Source: Distichodus sexfasciatus (lineage: Eukaryota; Chordata; Actinopteri; Characiformes; Distichodontidae). From it: a stretch of 64,000 nt of DNA. This document shows, piece by piece, positions 46,188-57,260 of this stretch. Every line of letters begins with the position of its first letter. Within the stretch, counting starts at the first letter, position 1. Position numbers and translations under genes: made by a program. The stretch lies in the NCBI GenBank assembly GCA_032718565.1, contig JAVGVS010000467.1, positions 227,643 through 291,642 of the forward strand, in the 5' to 3' direction. The notes under the pieces were generated by a model. That model ran no database searches and was not told where the DNA came from. It saw only the letters and a program-made list of their open reading frames with translations.

Positions 46188-46640
46188 GGTCCAGGGTTGC
46201 CAACTCTCACGCATCCGGCGTGACAGTTACGCATTCAGCCTCAATCTCAAGCTCTCAAGCTCAAGAATGAAATCTCACGCCAAATCCGACATTCTTCTGT
46301 GTGGTAATTGTTTTCACTCATGTGCACTGATTTCCTTTATGGTAGGTGCTGCCCAACGCTCCTGACATCGGCGACACAACATGCCCACTCCGTGGGACAT
46401 TTCTGTGTGGAGTTTGCACGCTCTCCCCGTGTTCACGTGGGTTTCCTCTGTGTGCTCTGGTTTCCTCCCACAGTCCAAAAGAATGCAATATAGGTTAATT
46501 GGTGACTCTAAAAAATTTTATGAGCGTGTGATTGTGTGAGTGTGTGTGCCCTGTGGTGTGTTGGCACCTGCCCAGGGTTGGTACACCCATCTCACCCCCC
46601 CATCTCACCCTAAGGTTTTTGGATAAGTTGGCAACTCTGA
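46188..46640 (+). mobile_element. LINE-type dispersed repeat, 3' part
   Basis: Contains the widespread fish repeat text GTGTGGAGTTTGCACGCTCT, CCCCGTGTTCACGTGGGTTTCC, GGTTTCCTCCCACAGTCC and GGTTAATTGGTGACTCTAAA. This resembles the 3' tail of teleost LINEs (L2/CR1 type, assigned from memory). The 61-codon frame at 46308 comes from it. Confidence 0.65.
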
Positions 46641-48104
46641 TAGGTTTATGAGCAATAAACCGTTTTATTAGAAACGTGTATACACCTTAATCGGGTTTAT
46701 TTCGTTCTTTTACATCTGCGCATGTGTGAAGAAGAAGTATACAGACAAAAAGGCGACCGGGAATCGTCTGCTGCGAAGAGTAGAAGGCCTCAAACACAGA
46801 ATCATGTAAACCCATGTTGTTTCGACCATCTGCATTTAAACACGTCAGAACCGATTATAACAGTCACCTGATTATCACCAGTTATCGGATTATTGTGATC
46901 ATGTTAACGCGGTCAGTGTTCCTGCATGCTGAGAAGGAACTTGTATAATCATATTTTTATAGCTGCACATTATTGCACATTTTCTGCTTCTAAGGTAGAA
47001 GTAAAAATAAAAATGTGAATTAAGTGAGGGGTTATGTGAGTTAGCTACTTAAGAAGATTTTCCATTAAAAAATAAACAACCAAACTAATAAATAAATAAA
47101 TAAAGTGACATTTTTGGGATCAATTTACAATTATAATCGAGCTCCTAATGAAAATGTATGTATTGAAATTAAATCAAATCATAATTTAGCGAAGAATAAA
47201 CACTCAGTTACACTCGACATTCACTGCAATAAACATCTCTCTCTTCTCTCTTTTCTGTCTGCGTTCATTTTTTCAGCACCTTCTCGTTATGGAGCTTTCG
47301 TTTAAAAAATGTCTCCCTCTTCTGGAGAAACTGTAAAACCACAAATCACAAATTTTAGACTTTTAAGCAGCTTAAAACTAAACACCATAAATGCGGCGCT
47401 TTCTCATAATAAGCTCTTTAAGCAATATGAAGTAAAGCCTCTTATGAAACGAATGCCACGCAACGCAGCAGTGACATTACACAAGATACACAGTGTGAAC
47501 TCATATTAACAGATTCATTCAGGATATGTACCTTTTATAATATCATATCGATTTATACTTTTACCTTCTATATCTCTTTCCATTTTGAAAAACAAATTGT
47601 TTTTAAAGTAGGACTTTATACGTTCTAAAAATGGAAAGATTCTAAAACCTTTTCGAATCTCATTTAAGCTTTGAAACGCTGTTCTAACACCCCAATGATT
47701 TTATAACTATAAAAGAGGCCAAATATGTGTAATAGATTATTATAATAACTAGTGTGTTGATGGCACTGTATTTGATCTTTTTCTTCGTTTTCTGTTTAAT
47801 TGTCAGAGCTTGGCGTTTTCTCTGACTCTCTCAGTTTTACTCCGGTAGATGGCGCAACAGAGCACTGTTTAGTTAGTGGTGAGTACATATTTCATTATAA
47901 ATATCTTATAAATAAAATGTTACATGTGTTTTTATTTCACATCAACACTGACTAATATTAATGTGTTTGGATGTCAAAAATGTAAACTGCAATTGTAAAA
48001 TTTAGCTGAGAATTTTAATGCTAAATTGTTCAAGTCTGCTTTTGTCACATGCTGCTGTTCCGTTTTCCGTTCCGATTTGGGCTGGAGTGTTTCAAAGGAT
48101 TTAG
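46641..48104. other. Intergenic DNA
   Basis: No gene or clear repeat was recognised apart from short AT-rich runs. Two adjacent 66-codon frames near 47105-47509 have no family features. Confidence 0.5.
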
Positions 48105-48235
48105 GTGAATTTATGTGGGTAGCTAACACGGACAGTGCCCAGGGAGCAGTGCTTGGGGATGGTACCTTGCTCATGAGTACCTTTACTGGGATTCAAACCA
48201 GAGACCTTCCGATCAGGTTGAGGTTGTAAACTTAC
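48105..48235 (-). mobile_element. tRNA-derived SINE, minus orientation, partial
   Basis: AGTGCTTGGGGATGGTACC, TTGCTCATGAGTACC, then TGGGATTCAAACCAGAGACC (box B complement) and TTCCGATCA. The tail part is missing. Confidence 0.85.
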
Positions 48236-48305
48236 AAGTATACTGCTAGTACATAGATATTAGTATACTTACTACATTCCAAGTTTGGAAGATATATATG
48301 AACTT

Positions 48306-48548
48306 GGGGGCAGATGGTGGCGTAACGGTATAATGCATTCACCTCATGATCAGAAGGTCGCCCGTTTGAATCCCAGACCGGTAAAGTTACCACTGAGATA
48401 CTAATGAGCAAGGTACCAGTCCCCAAGCACTGCCCATGTCAGGTGCCCACTGATCCTTCACGGATGGGTCAAATGCAGAGGTCATATTTGGTTGTGGTGC
48501 ACTGTGTGCTGTGGTGTGTTCACAATGACAATCACTCATTTTCACTTA
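48306..48548 (+). mobile_element. tRNA-derived SINE, near full length
   Basis: Box A region TGGTGGCGTAACGGTATAAT, box B CGTTTGAATCCCAG, body ATGAGCAAGGTACCAGTCCC, GGATGGGTCAAATGCAGAGG and GGTTGTGGTGCACTGTGTGC, tail CACAATGACAATCACTCATT. A good reference copy of the family in this window. Confidence 0.93.
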
Positions 48549-48909
48549 CGTTATTTTATATTGCCCCGAAAAATGTGTGCGTACTCTATTGAGGACACAG
48601 GTCTACCTAAGTATTCAAATCATCACACACACACACACATCGGGTGTAAAACAGGTTATGTAAATCTGCTGTTTTGTGTTATCTCAGTTCATGAATTCAT
48701 GCTGCATGTCCTAGAGGAACATGTAAAGACAGGTTTCATTTCCTCGCTCTAGTATCACTGTTGAACGGCAAACGTGACAAAGTTTACAGCAAATGATCTG
48801 ACTCACCTTCACAGACTCAAGATTCTTTACCTGTCATAAGCACATGCAGAGAGGTGTTCCCTGTTTCGGCTATTTAATAAAGCTGAACCAAAAAATAAGT
48901 GAATTTAAA

Positions 48910-49077
48910 TGAGTGATTATTTGTCATTGTGAACACAGCATAACACACAGTGCACCACAACCAAATCTGACGTCTGTATCTGACCCATCTGTGAAGGAGC
49001 AGTATCTCATCGGTACCTTTACTGGTCCGAGCCTTGAACCAACAACCTTCTGATCACAGCGAACTCCCTAAACTTGG
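48910..49077 (-). mobile_element. tRNA-derived SINE, minus orientation
   Basis: TTTGTCATTGTGAACACAGC, CACAGTGCACCACAACC, CTGACCCATCTGTGAAGGAG, CTTTACTGGTCCGAGCCTTG and CGAACTCCCTAAAC. Internally deleted near the KpnI-like GGTACC box. Confidence 0.88.
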
Positions 49078-49146
49078 GGCAGTTGGCAGATACGGTGTAT
49101 ACGGCATTTGGTGGAAACTCTTATCCACAACAACTTCCATAATCTG

Positions 49147-49225
49147 GTGTTGGTGGTGGTCTAGTAGTTAGGATACTCGCCTCTGGGGTCATGAGTCTGA
49201 ATTCTACCTCCAGCACCACCATCAC
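49147..49225 (+). mobile_element. tRNA-Glu-like sequence, probably a SINE head or tRNA pseudogene
   Basis: GTGGTGGTCTAGTAGTTAGG is close to the first half of eukaryotic tRNA-Glu (box A), with ATGAGTCTGAATTCTACC in place of box B GGTTCRANNCC. The T-arm is not well formed, so a functional tRNA gene is unlikely. Confidence 0.5.
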
Positions 49226-49249
49226 TCAGCCCCTTAAAAACACTCTTTA

Positions 49250-49393
49250 CCCCGAGTTGCTAAGTTTGAGTTTGGGATGGCACCTTGCTCATGAGTATCT
49301 TAGCGGTACCTTTTACTGTCTGGGACTTGGACTGGTGACCTTCTGATCACGGGGCCAACTCCCCCATCGTTACACTACCAGCTGTCCTAGTTC
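49250..49393 (-). mobile_element. tRNA-derived SINE, minus orientation, partial
   Basis: TTGGGATGGCACCTTGCTCA, GTATCTTAGCGGTACC, GGACTTGGACTGGTGACC and CCCATCGTTACACTACCAGC (box A complement). Confidence 0.85.
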
Positions 49394-49494
49394 AATAAAT
49401 GAAACAGAAACGTAAAATCATGAAAAGGCTAAAATGAGAGTAATTAAAATATTAAGATACAATAAAAGTAAATAAAAATGATCTGAACATCTTA

Positions 49495-49820
49495 AAAATA
49501 TCACAAAGTCACAAAGTTTGCTACAATGCAATTTTGATTCGATTAAATTCAGCAGCCAGCGATGGATTGAAACAGTATCATATGTTGCTTCAGTTCAATT
49601 CAATCACGCCCATTGATATCAAATCACAAAAAAGCAACTAAAATATAATTTGACTAAAATATCATTTTATTTCCTGAGCTTTTAAATTAAAATCTCTTTT
49701 AACACAAATAGTCTATATAAAGTGGCATTACAATTCATACAACGTCGATAAAAGTTCATTTTGGCTCATTGATCATTAAATGGATATATTGATGTAGAAC
49801 GGTGTATCGTTACACCCCTA
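49495..49820. mobile_element. hAT-like remnant of the TTACACCCCT family
   Basis: CAATTTTGATTCGATTAAAT, AGCCAGCGATGGATTGAAAC, TTCAATCACGCCCATTGATA and the right end TGGATATATTGATGTAGAAC then GGTGTATCGTTACACCCCTA. Same order as 58366-59022. Confidence 0.7.
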
Positions 49821-50603
49821 TACACATTCTGTATCATTTATTAGTCGTCCTGATCCACTTAACTCTCCTTTTTGTCTGAACGGCAATTTAGCAACACACA
49901 AAAAAAAACGCTGTTGATTCCGAGTCTTTGTTTTGCCGAGCTGCTGACACTTGACGCTCGTTATAAAGAATAAGAAGACACTCTGCTCTTTTTCAGAACC
50001 TTTGAGAGGTGTGAACTCTCCCCCCGACCGAGTCAAAGGCACAGAGGCTGAAATCGGCTCTTTATTCTCTCTGAGTGGTCAATCCACAGATGGAGTGTGT
50101 ATCCGGGGCCTGCTGGGTGTGTGTGGGTGGGTGTGTGTGTAGCTGGGTGAATGTGTGTGAAAAGAAAGAGAAGAAACGATCAATTACAACAAAAGACACT
50201 CGACTGGTGTGGATTGGTAACGATCGATGAGAGCTTGGAGTTGATTACTCGGACGTCTGCATGACTCTCTGACTAATTGGCTTTTCTGTCATCAAGAGGC
50301 CGAATATTCAGTGCATAACTGAGGAAAAATCCACAATCACTCTGATCTCAAAATTTTTTATCATAATTCTAGAAATTTCTGATCTCTGATTTATTGCTGA
50401 AGTGGTGGCAGGATCGTCTGATCTGTTTGCATCATTATATTGTCTCATCAAGGAATATATTAATGTTTTAATGGCATCGTAAGTTGGATCTGTAAGTGTG
50501 TCCACAACTCCTGAATTATGTGATAAAAATCAGAGAAAATGGTAAAAAGGTGGAAAAAGTTAAAAAGTAGAAATGATCAAACCTGCTTATAGATGTTTAT
50601 AGT
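49821..50603. other. Intergenic DNA
   Basis: A GTGTGTGGGTG run lies near 50120. 50210-50480 is repeat-free and could be conserved noncoding DNA. No gene was recognised. Confidence 0.4.
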
Positions 50604-51638
50604 CAGTGTTGGGGAAACTACTTTTAAACAGAGCTTTTCAAAACTAAAGCTACAAGATTAAAAGTGTCTATACTAAAGTCAAGCTCTTGTTTTAATATAG
50701 TAGTTATGTTGCATTTCAGAAAACTGGGTAGTCTGAAATTTCAGACCCCCGACTAGGAAAAGTGCACTGGAATGCCACTCAAAGTCGAAGGTTCTACTAG
50801 CAGAACAATGGCGGAAAATCTAGATTTTCTAACAACGTAATGTCAAATCACAATCAGGTTTAAATAAGGTTTTGGAGCATTTGATTTTCACCTTGCGTAA
50901 GTTACACTCAAATGTGTTAGTTCTGTCTGTTCAGACTCATGCGTTATTGATAAATACAGGAACAGATTCTTGCATCCATCTTGACCAAAGTAAACTCCAT
51001 CCTCGGACTCCATCTTGCAGCTGCCAAAAGTGCGCTCTGATGCTGTGAAGCACTTTTGCCAATTAGATGCCACTTCTGCTAATCCCACACCAATCAGAAG
51101 CTCCTGCTATTTGAAAAATCCCTTACAAAAATTTTAGGCTTCTGGCAAACAGTTGGCGTTAAACTTTGGCAGTGTTGCCAAAAATTTGCAGCAACATCAT
51201 ATTTACATATGCAAATGGGGTTTGTGGCAACTTCTGGTGGACTTTTAGCAAACATCTGGCAAATTTGTCACCAAAGTTCACTACAAGTTTGTCATTATTG
51301 GCTTTTGGGAAACGGAACCCTGATAAGTTAAAAGTATTTAAGTTAGTAGTGTCACTAATTTTGCCAATGTGCCTTAAAAACATACACTAAGCAATACTTG
51401 TTTACATTCTGTCTCTTCACTTAACGTCACTTTCTTACTGTATTTATTGCGTTCGTTCTGTATTTATTGTGTTGCTTTTGTCCTGTTGAATGTAATGTTT
51501 TCAGTGTTACTATGTGTTGCACCGGGGCCATGGAGAAACTCTGTCTCATCACACTTTGTACATGTATAAAACGACTGATGACAATAAAGTACCTTGAACC
51601 TTGAACCATGAATTTTAGTTCGTTAGTCCCCAACACTG
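50604..51638. mobile_element. hAT-like composite element (CAGTGTTGGGGA ends)
   Basis: CAGTGTTGGGGA at 50604 and its exact complement TCCCCAACACTG ending 51638 are flanked by near-identical 8-mers, TTTATAGT (50596-50603) and ATTATAGT (51639-51646). The interior holds the dispersed repeat shared with 42055-42225 and a LINE-like tail at 51535-51608. About 1.03 kb, no transposase. Confidence 0.82.
51535..51608 (+). mobile_element. LINE-like 3' tail inside the hAT-like element
   Basis: CATGGAGAAACTCTGTCTCATC, ATGTATAAAACGACTGATGAC, AATAAAGTACCTTGAACCTTG: the AATAAA followed by a short tandem tail (CTTGAAC) is like the 3' ends of fish L2-type LINEs. Confidence 0.6.
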
Positions 51639-51646
51639 ATTATAGT

Positions 51647-53540
51647 TGAGTAGCTATGAGCTGTTGAATTAATGTTAATCTCACGTCATGACACAAGAAA
51701 AAGGCTTGTTATTAAATCCCTAAATAATAATGAGCTTGATATAGTGGGTTACAAAAATCTCTTCCTCCTGAATCTGTGCTCGATTGGAAAGAAGAGACAC
51801 ATCTGGAAGAAATGAGTAACAGGTGAAGGTGGTTTGGTGCCAAATATCCGGCTCGTGGCCCTGAGCTGTCTGAGATCTAAACCCCAGGGCGTTTTTAGGG
51901 CGTGTTTGCACCAATGTGGCGAAATCCTGGAAACCGTGCCATGCATATTTGTGCTGAAGCTTCGTTCTGCTCGAGAGGAACTCTGTACAACGTGAACCGA
52001 AAGTTTCAGCTCTGATGCAACAGTTGGCTTCCTGAGATCCACTGTAAAACATGGTTTTATTGTTGACACCCTTTGTTTCATGCACTTCAACTTAAAACAA
52101 AAAATTGAAGCAGACTTTTTATGAAATATTAGATTGGTTGATACGGCATACAGGAACTTGTATTGAATGTATTGAAATTGCAATATATTATGGCTTTCCA
52201 GTAATAAACAATGTTTTACAGATAAATTAATATCTTACAGATAACTGTTTATCACAGTGTATTGTAATTCCACACTGTAAAAACTGAACAATCTTTCATT
52301 TTACTTCAACTTAAAACCATGATTTGAGCAACTTTTATGATTTTTCAGGGCTTTGTTTAAGAGCGAATTAATTAACACGGCATACAGGAACTTTGAAAAT
52401 TGGTAAATCTTAAATAGCAATACATTGAGGTTTTTTATGTAAAAGCTAAACCAGATATAACATTCATGTGGAATGTTCTAAGTTAAATACAAACCTAAAA
52501 CTAGACTAAAAATAATGAGTTGAAAATAAATATATCCCATTTGATTTCACTTGAAACTTTAAAGCAGCAGTTGGAACTTTTTTCATTTGAACCTGATAGA
52601 ATGTTTTACAGTGTGTATCGTATTAACACAAACACAGCTGTAGTTAAAACATACAGTTTTAAGTTAATCTGCCATCTTCAAATTTTCATTTCCATGAACT
52701 AACCTGAAAGCCTACGTTGTAACAATGAAAACTCACAAAAGTTCATTGAAATTGCATGTTGTTTTACGTTGAAGAGAAGGAAAGAAGTATGTTAACATGA
52801 CTAACTGATTAAATTGCGTTACATTGCAAAAGTGACCTAGTTGTAATCCACATAAACAACATAAGCCTTAGAGACGTAAGCATCTCTTTACATAAGAAGG
52901 GCATTTCTTGATAAGTCATTTGTTCATGCCCCACCCGAGTGCAGGAAATGATACTGACTCAGATGTGTGGTGTTGCAGGTAGTCAGCTATTTATAACTCA
53001 CAGAAATCACACCTGAAGCAACTCGTCATGAGCCAAATGGTTTCGAAGTTGGTAATTAAGTTGGTAAACTGTGAAAGGGGTCATCACATCATGAGTAAGC
53101 CGAGATGAATCAACATGCAATGACAGTCAGAAGTTTGACTGGTCTAGACCGAAAAACCCATTTTTAATATTGTACACACTGGTATTAAAATGTCTACCAA
53201 GAGCAAATGGTGATATTTTAATTCAGGTCACACTGTGTTCTATGACTGGTTTAAAAAAAAAAAGAGGATATTTTGCTTTATGATTACATCTCGTTAAGTA
53301 GTTTTGAGTCGATAACAAATAATGACAGCCACAATACGTGTTTCTGAAATCAGGCAAATATTTTTATTAAGTATTATGACCAAAACCAAGAGACTCACAT
53401 AAAGTTTCTGTCCTCAGGCCACAACTCTGGGGCTCTTTCACCAAGAATTTCTAAAAATTTTGTCATTAATGTAAACTGAACTCCAACCCTACTGTCTGGC
53501 CATTACACGTTTCTGTCACACAAACATGAACATCTACACG
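51647..53540. other. Intergenic DNA with a diverged direct repeat
   Basis: CGGCATACAGGAACTT occurs at 52145 and 52379 in similar contexts (CACTTCAACTTAAAAC upstream of each), so about 235 bases were duplicated and then diverged. No gene was recognised. Confidence 0.5.
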
Positions 53541-53797
53541 CTGATTGGGGAAGTTGGTAGTGTAACGTTTAGGGAGTTGTCCCTGTGAACAGAGGTTCGC
53601 CAGTTTAAGTCCCAGATTGGTAAAGGTACCGCTGAGGTACTCATGAGCAAGGTACCGTCCCCAAGCACTGCTATTCGGATGCTGACAAAAAGCAGTCCAC
53701 TCCTCTTTCACGGATGGGTCAAATGCAGAGATAACATTTTATTGATGTACACTGTGTGCTGAGCTGTGTTCACAATGACAAATAATCACTTACTTAA
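53541..53797 (+). mobile_element. tRNA-derived SINE, near full length
   Basis: Box A region TTGGTAGTGTAACGTTTAGG, box B like CAGTTTAAGTCCCAG, then TGGTAAAGGTACCGCTGAGG, AGCAAGGTACCGTCCCCAAG, CACGGATGGGTCAAATGCAG and CACAATGACAAATAATCACT. The 81-codon minus frame across it is an artefact. Confidence 0.93.
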
Positions 53798-54059
53798 AAA
53801 CCTTGTATAACTATGTTATTAATGAATAAATCTTGAATCTTATAACTGAAGCCGAATTATACTAATGTCCAATGTCTAAATTCATGCCCTAATCTCTATT
53901 ACAGATTATGACTTCAGTCTGGACTGCCCAATCTATTGACATGAGAGTCAGTAAAAACATCATTCATCAACTCGAAGTCAGTGACTCAAGTCGATTGCGA
54001 CACGCCATTTGGAACAAGGCGTGGCGCATGTTGACTGTATAAGAAACTCTTTCATCACG

Positions 54060-55240
54060 GCAGGAATCGGACACGACCCGCGACGCGCGCCTGCGCCTTT
54101 AAGAAATCTGGGCCTCGTTTACTAACATCTTTTAAAGTGTTTTCTTCACTTTTATTCACAACAAAGTGTTAGCATGTACATATGGATAACTTTTTAAAAC
54201 TGTAAACTAAAATAACAAAGCAAATGTTTGGCTCAATCGTGTGCAAAAAAAAAAAATCCAAATTTGCTCTTCAGCGTTTTTAGATTCGGTCATTACCCAT
54301 GAGAAAAACATTGATTAATCTCTGTTAAAAATTGAGAGAACAAATTACTTCTAAAGTACAGTTGGCAAATTAGACCAACTGTTCAGTTTTTAAACCGGCG
54401 TCTGAATACGACACAGCCCTGCCCCTTTAAGGCTTTTTTTTATCGGCTTAGAAATTCCACACTCCTGCTTGTATATCTAAAATAAGTCAGTAGAGCCTAA
54501 ATCACTCAGGCACAGTCTCACTTGCACATATAAGAAATACTATTTTTAATAACTGTAAATAGTAATATAATTTAAATATCTTTTCGTCAGAGCGAGAACT
54601 CGACGCGACCCGGCGCTCCTGCCTGCGCCTTTAAGGAGTTTTTTTTTTTTTTTTTAAATCAAGAATTCTACCTGTTTATAAATAAATAAAAAATAAATAA
54701 ATACACATATTTTATTACCACACGACATGATTATATATTTATTTATATATTTATTTATTTTACCATTTTCATTGTCTTTTAAGCAAAAATTGCAAAGATG
54801 GATTTCACCTATAAATAAACACTTTAGTCTAAAGTTTGGTTATTATGGTTTAAATTACACGTATGAGTGTAATATTTACCATATACATAACAATATTTAA
54901 TGATGTATTTGTTTATTTATTTTATTTTAACTTCTAGGGTTAGACAATTGTATTTAACATGGTGTTATTAACGCATAATTACTATTATACTGTATATTAT
55001 ATGTACAGTGCAACACACCATTAATAATAAGATGTAATTAGATATAGGATTTACACATTAATAGCATACACACACACACACACACATTCATCACATAGCA
55101 TATATACATTCATCAATACAAATGCTTAAAATATGTTACATCACTTTCAAAAACGAGGAAGTTTTACACTTATAAAATAAATGCATTAGCGATTTTGGGT
55201 ATAAGTGACAACAAAATGAGTCGCCCTGCGCCTTTAAGAA
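54060..55240. repeat. Four CTGCGCCTTTAAG boxes upstream of rap2b
   Basis: CTGCGCCTTTAAGAA at 54091, CTGCCCCTTTAAGG at 54419, CTGCGCCTTTAAGGA at 54623 and CTGCGCCTTTAAGAA at 55226. The 54091 and 54623 copies also share a CGACGCG/CGACCCG lead. AT-rich DNA, including TTTATTTAT runs at 54660-54950, separates them. Confidence 0.75.
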
Positions 55241-55327
55241 CCAAAGCCGCCCAAACTGTGACGCCAAGACGTCGCGTTGGTTGCGGAATACGCAGGCAGG
55301 AAGTGTGTGTGTAAGTGTGTTTGAGAA

Positions 55328-55358
<31 letters not shown>

Positions 55359-55618
55359 GAGAAGAAGAAGAAGAAGAGCAGAGAAAGAGAGAGCGCATCG
55401 AACGCTCCTCGGAGCCCGAGACGGGATTCTTAATGCTGGTTCGCGGCCCGAACCGAATCCGATTCCGCGCCCCAATGATTCAGGGATTCGGCTCCAAAAC
55501 GGGAAGCACCGCGGCGATCCGGTGGGAGTGAGAAAAGAGGATAAAAAGAAAGGCATAAAAACAGCAAAACGGCGGATCGGCCGAGAGTTTCGGCTTCGGC
55601 TGCCGTTTTTCCGGAGCC
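55200..55618 (+). promoter_or_regulatory. rap2b: rap2b CpG-rich promoter and 5' leader
   Basis: CpG density rises from 55215 to the ATG (GACGTCGCGTTGG, TCGCGGCCCGAACCGAATCC, CACCGCGGCGATCC). A GA/GAAGAA run (55324-55390) probably lies in the leader. No TATA box was recognised. Confidence 0.6.
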
Positions 55619-56170
55619 ATGAGAGAATACAAAGTGGTGGTTCTAGGCTCGGGCGGCGTGGGCAAGTCTGCTCTGACCGTGCAGTTCGTGACCGGCTCGT
55701 TCATCGAGAAGTACGACCCGACCATCGAAGACTTTTACCGCAAGGAGATCGAGGTGGACTCGTCACCCTCGGTGCTGGAGATCCTGGACACGGCGGGCAC
55801 TGAGCAGTTCGCCTCCATGCGGGATCTGTACATCAAAAACGGCCAGGGCTTCATCCTGGTCTACAGCCTGGTCAACCAGCAGAGCTTCCAGGACATCAAG
55901 CCCATGCGAGACCAGATCATCCGGGTCAAGCGTTACGAGCGAGTGCCCATGATCCTGGTGGGAAACAAAGTCGACCTGGAGGGCGAGAGAGAAGTCTCGT
56001 CCGGCGAAGGAAAAGCCCTAGCCGACGAGTGGAACTGCCCCTTTATGGAAACTTCGGCCAAAAATAAAGCATCGGTGGACGAACTCTTCGCCGAAATCGT
56101 CCGGCAAATGAACTACGCCTCGGCGCCCAACGGGGACGACCAGTGCTGCTCGTCCTGCGTTATCCTTTAA
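55619..56170 (+). CDS. rap2b: Ras-related protein Rap-2b, small GTPase
   Basis: Single-exon 183-residue protein, the normal Rap2 length and nearly identical to mammalian RAP2B. It cycles between GDP and GTP forms at recycling-endosome and plasma membranes and signals to effectors such as MINK/TNIK-type kinases and phospholipase C-epsilon. Visible: P-loop GSGGVGKS (10-17); switch I YDPTIEDFY (32-40), with Phe39, the residue that separates Rap2 from Rap1; DTAGTEQF (57-64), with Thr61 in place of the Ras Gln61, as in all Raps; NKVD (116-119); SAK (145-147). The C-terminus QCCSSCVIL has Cys180 in a CAAX box ending in Leu (geranylgeranylation expected) and Cys176/177 for palmitoylation. Differences from human lie mostly in the hypervariable tail. 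The start is the conserved MREYKVV. The gene is GC-rich against an AT-rich background, as usual for these intronless genes. Confidence 0.98.
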   Translation: MREYKVVVLGSGGVGKSALTVQFVTGSFIEKYDPTIEDFYRKEIEVDSSPSVLEILDTAGTEQFASMRDLYIKNGQGFILVYSLVNQQSFQDIKPMRDQIIRVKRYERVPMILVGNKVDLEGEREVSSGEGKALADEWNCPFMETSAKNKASVDELFAEIVRQMNYASAPNGDDQCCSSCVIL

Positions 56171-57260
56171 AATAATAAAATTGTATATTCTTCTTTTTCT
56201 TATTAATGGATGACACCAAACGATCGGTGCTGCTCGTCCTGCGTTATGCATTTTTTCTTTTAAATGGTGACACTGGAGCGTTTAAACAATGATCCTGCGT
56301 TACTCTTTAAAATAAAAATACATATTCTATGTTTTTCTTTTGAACGGTAATGACGAACGACCATTGTTGCTTGTCTTGCGTCATCTATTAATATTTTTTT
56401 GGTTAAAAACAAATCTATATTTTTGCAAAAGTCGGTCATGGTGACGCGATCTCACGACAACGTAAATGAAAACGTCAAGGATAAAAAGTCGGAAAAACCA
56501 CATCAACATACCTTTATTTTTGATTTTTTTTTTTCTTCCACCCTGGTGTTACTGTCTTCAGTATTTTTCGAAAGTGTCCTCTCTCTTTCTCTTTCTCTCG
56601 TCTTGCACACTCATAACACGAAAAGACAAAAAAATGATGAATCAGTGTTTACAAATGACAGAATACTTGAATGTTCTGGGATCTTTTGGGCGAAGGCACT
56701 TGTTTTATTTTTTGATAGGTGCCTAATTTTTTTTTCTTCGGCAAGATGAAAAGCGGCGTATGATTCAGCAATTTTCTTTTCTTGGAGTGTTTTTTCATTT
56801 TTATTTTTATTGATTTTTTAAATGGCAGGAATTTGTGCTTTATTTTTGAGGTCCGGAGTCCGTTTTAAAGGGGAGGAGGAGGAGACTCGGTTACACTTCA
56901 GGAATTCCTCTCGGTTGGAGTGTATGGCTGTAAGACACACACACACACACACACGACCACCGTTGATGTCAACACACACACACACAACAGGCCGGTTTTT
57001 CGTTTTTTTGCACTCACGACTAAAACTTTGAGCCGACACCCGGAAACGAGTGGGACACGTGACCCCGGAAGCGTTGCCACAGAAACGGGCTTTTTTCTTC
57101 AACGAGCGAACTGAGGAAACGACGACAAACAACAAAAATGGATTTATTTTATCACTTTGCTGCACACGACTCGGGTTCGGAGGATCGTCTGAACTTGGCA
57201 GACACCTTGTGATTCCTTTTTGAAAACGATTTTACTCCGGATGACGAGAAATAAAACAAC
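56171..57260 (+). other. rap2b: rap2b 3' UTR with decayed copies of the coding end
   Basis: AATAAA lies at 56174-56179, four bases after the stop, and again at 56311-56316; another is at 57250-57255. Copies of the final coding text are at 56221-56250, 56288-56305 and 56355-56385. CA runs lie at 56935-56953 and 56972-56985. Reading frames of 60-116 codons here are not recognised. Confidence 0.6.
56221..56390 (+). repeat. Three decayed tandem copies of the rap2b CAAX-encoding segment
   Basis: The coding end GTGCTGCTCGTCCTGCGTTA (56143-56162) recurs as GTGCTGCTCGTCCTGCGTTA at 56227-56246, as GATCCTGCGTTACTCTTTAA at 56291-56310 and as TTGTTGCTTGTCTTGCGTCA at 56364-56383. The intervals between the shared TCCTGCGT word are about 84, 56 and 81 bases. 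The AT-rich spacers are also similar (AAAATAATAAAATTGTATATTC versus AAAATAAAAATACATATTC). Confidence 0.88.

Noticed and set aside
49147..49225. Functional tRNA-Glu gene
   Set aside because: The 5' half fits but the T-arm/box B is degenerate and acceptor pairing is poor; more like a SINE head.
55315..55803. 162-codon plus frame overlapping the start of rap2b
   Set aside because: Other-frame shadow passing through the GA repeat and into the rap2b coding region.
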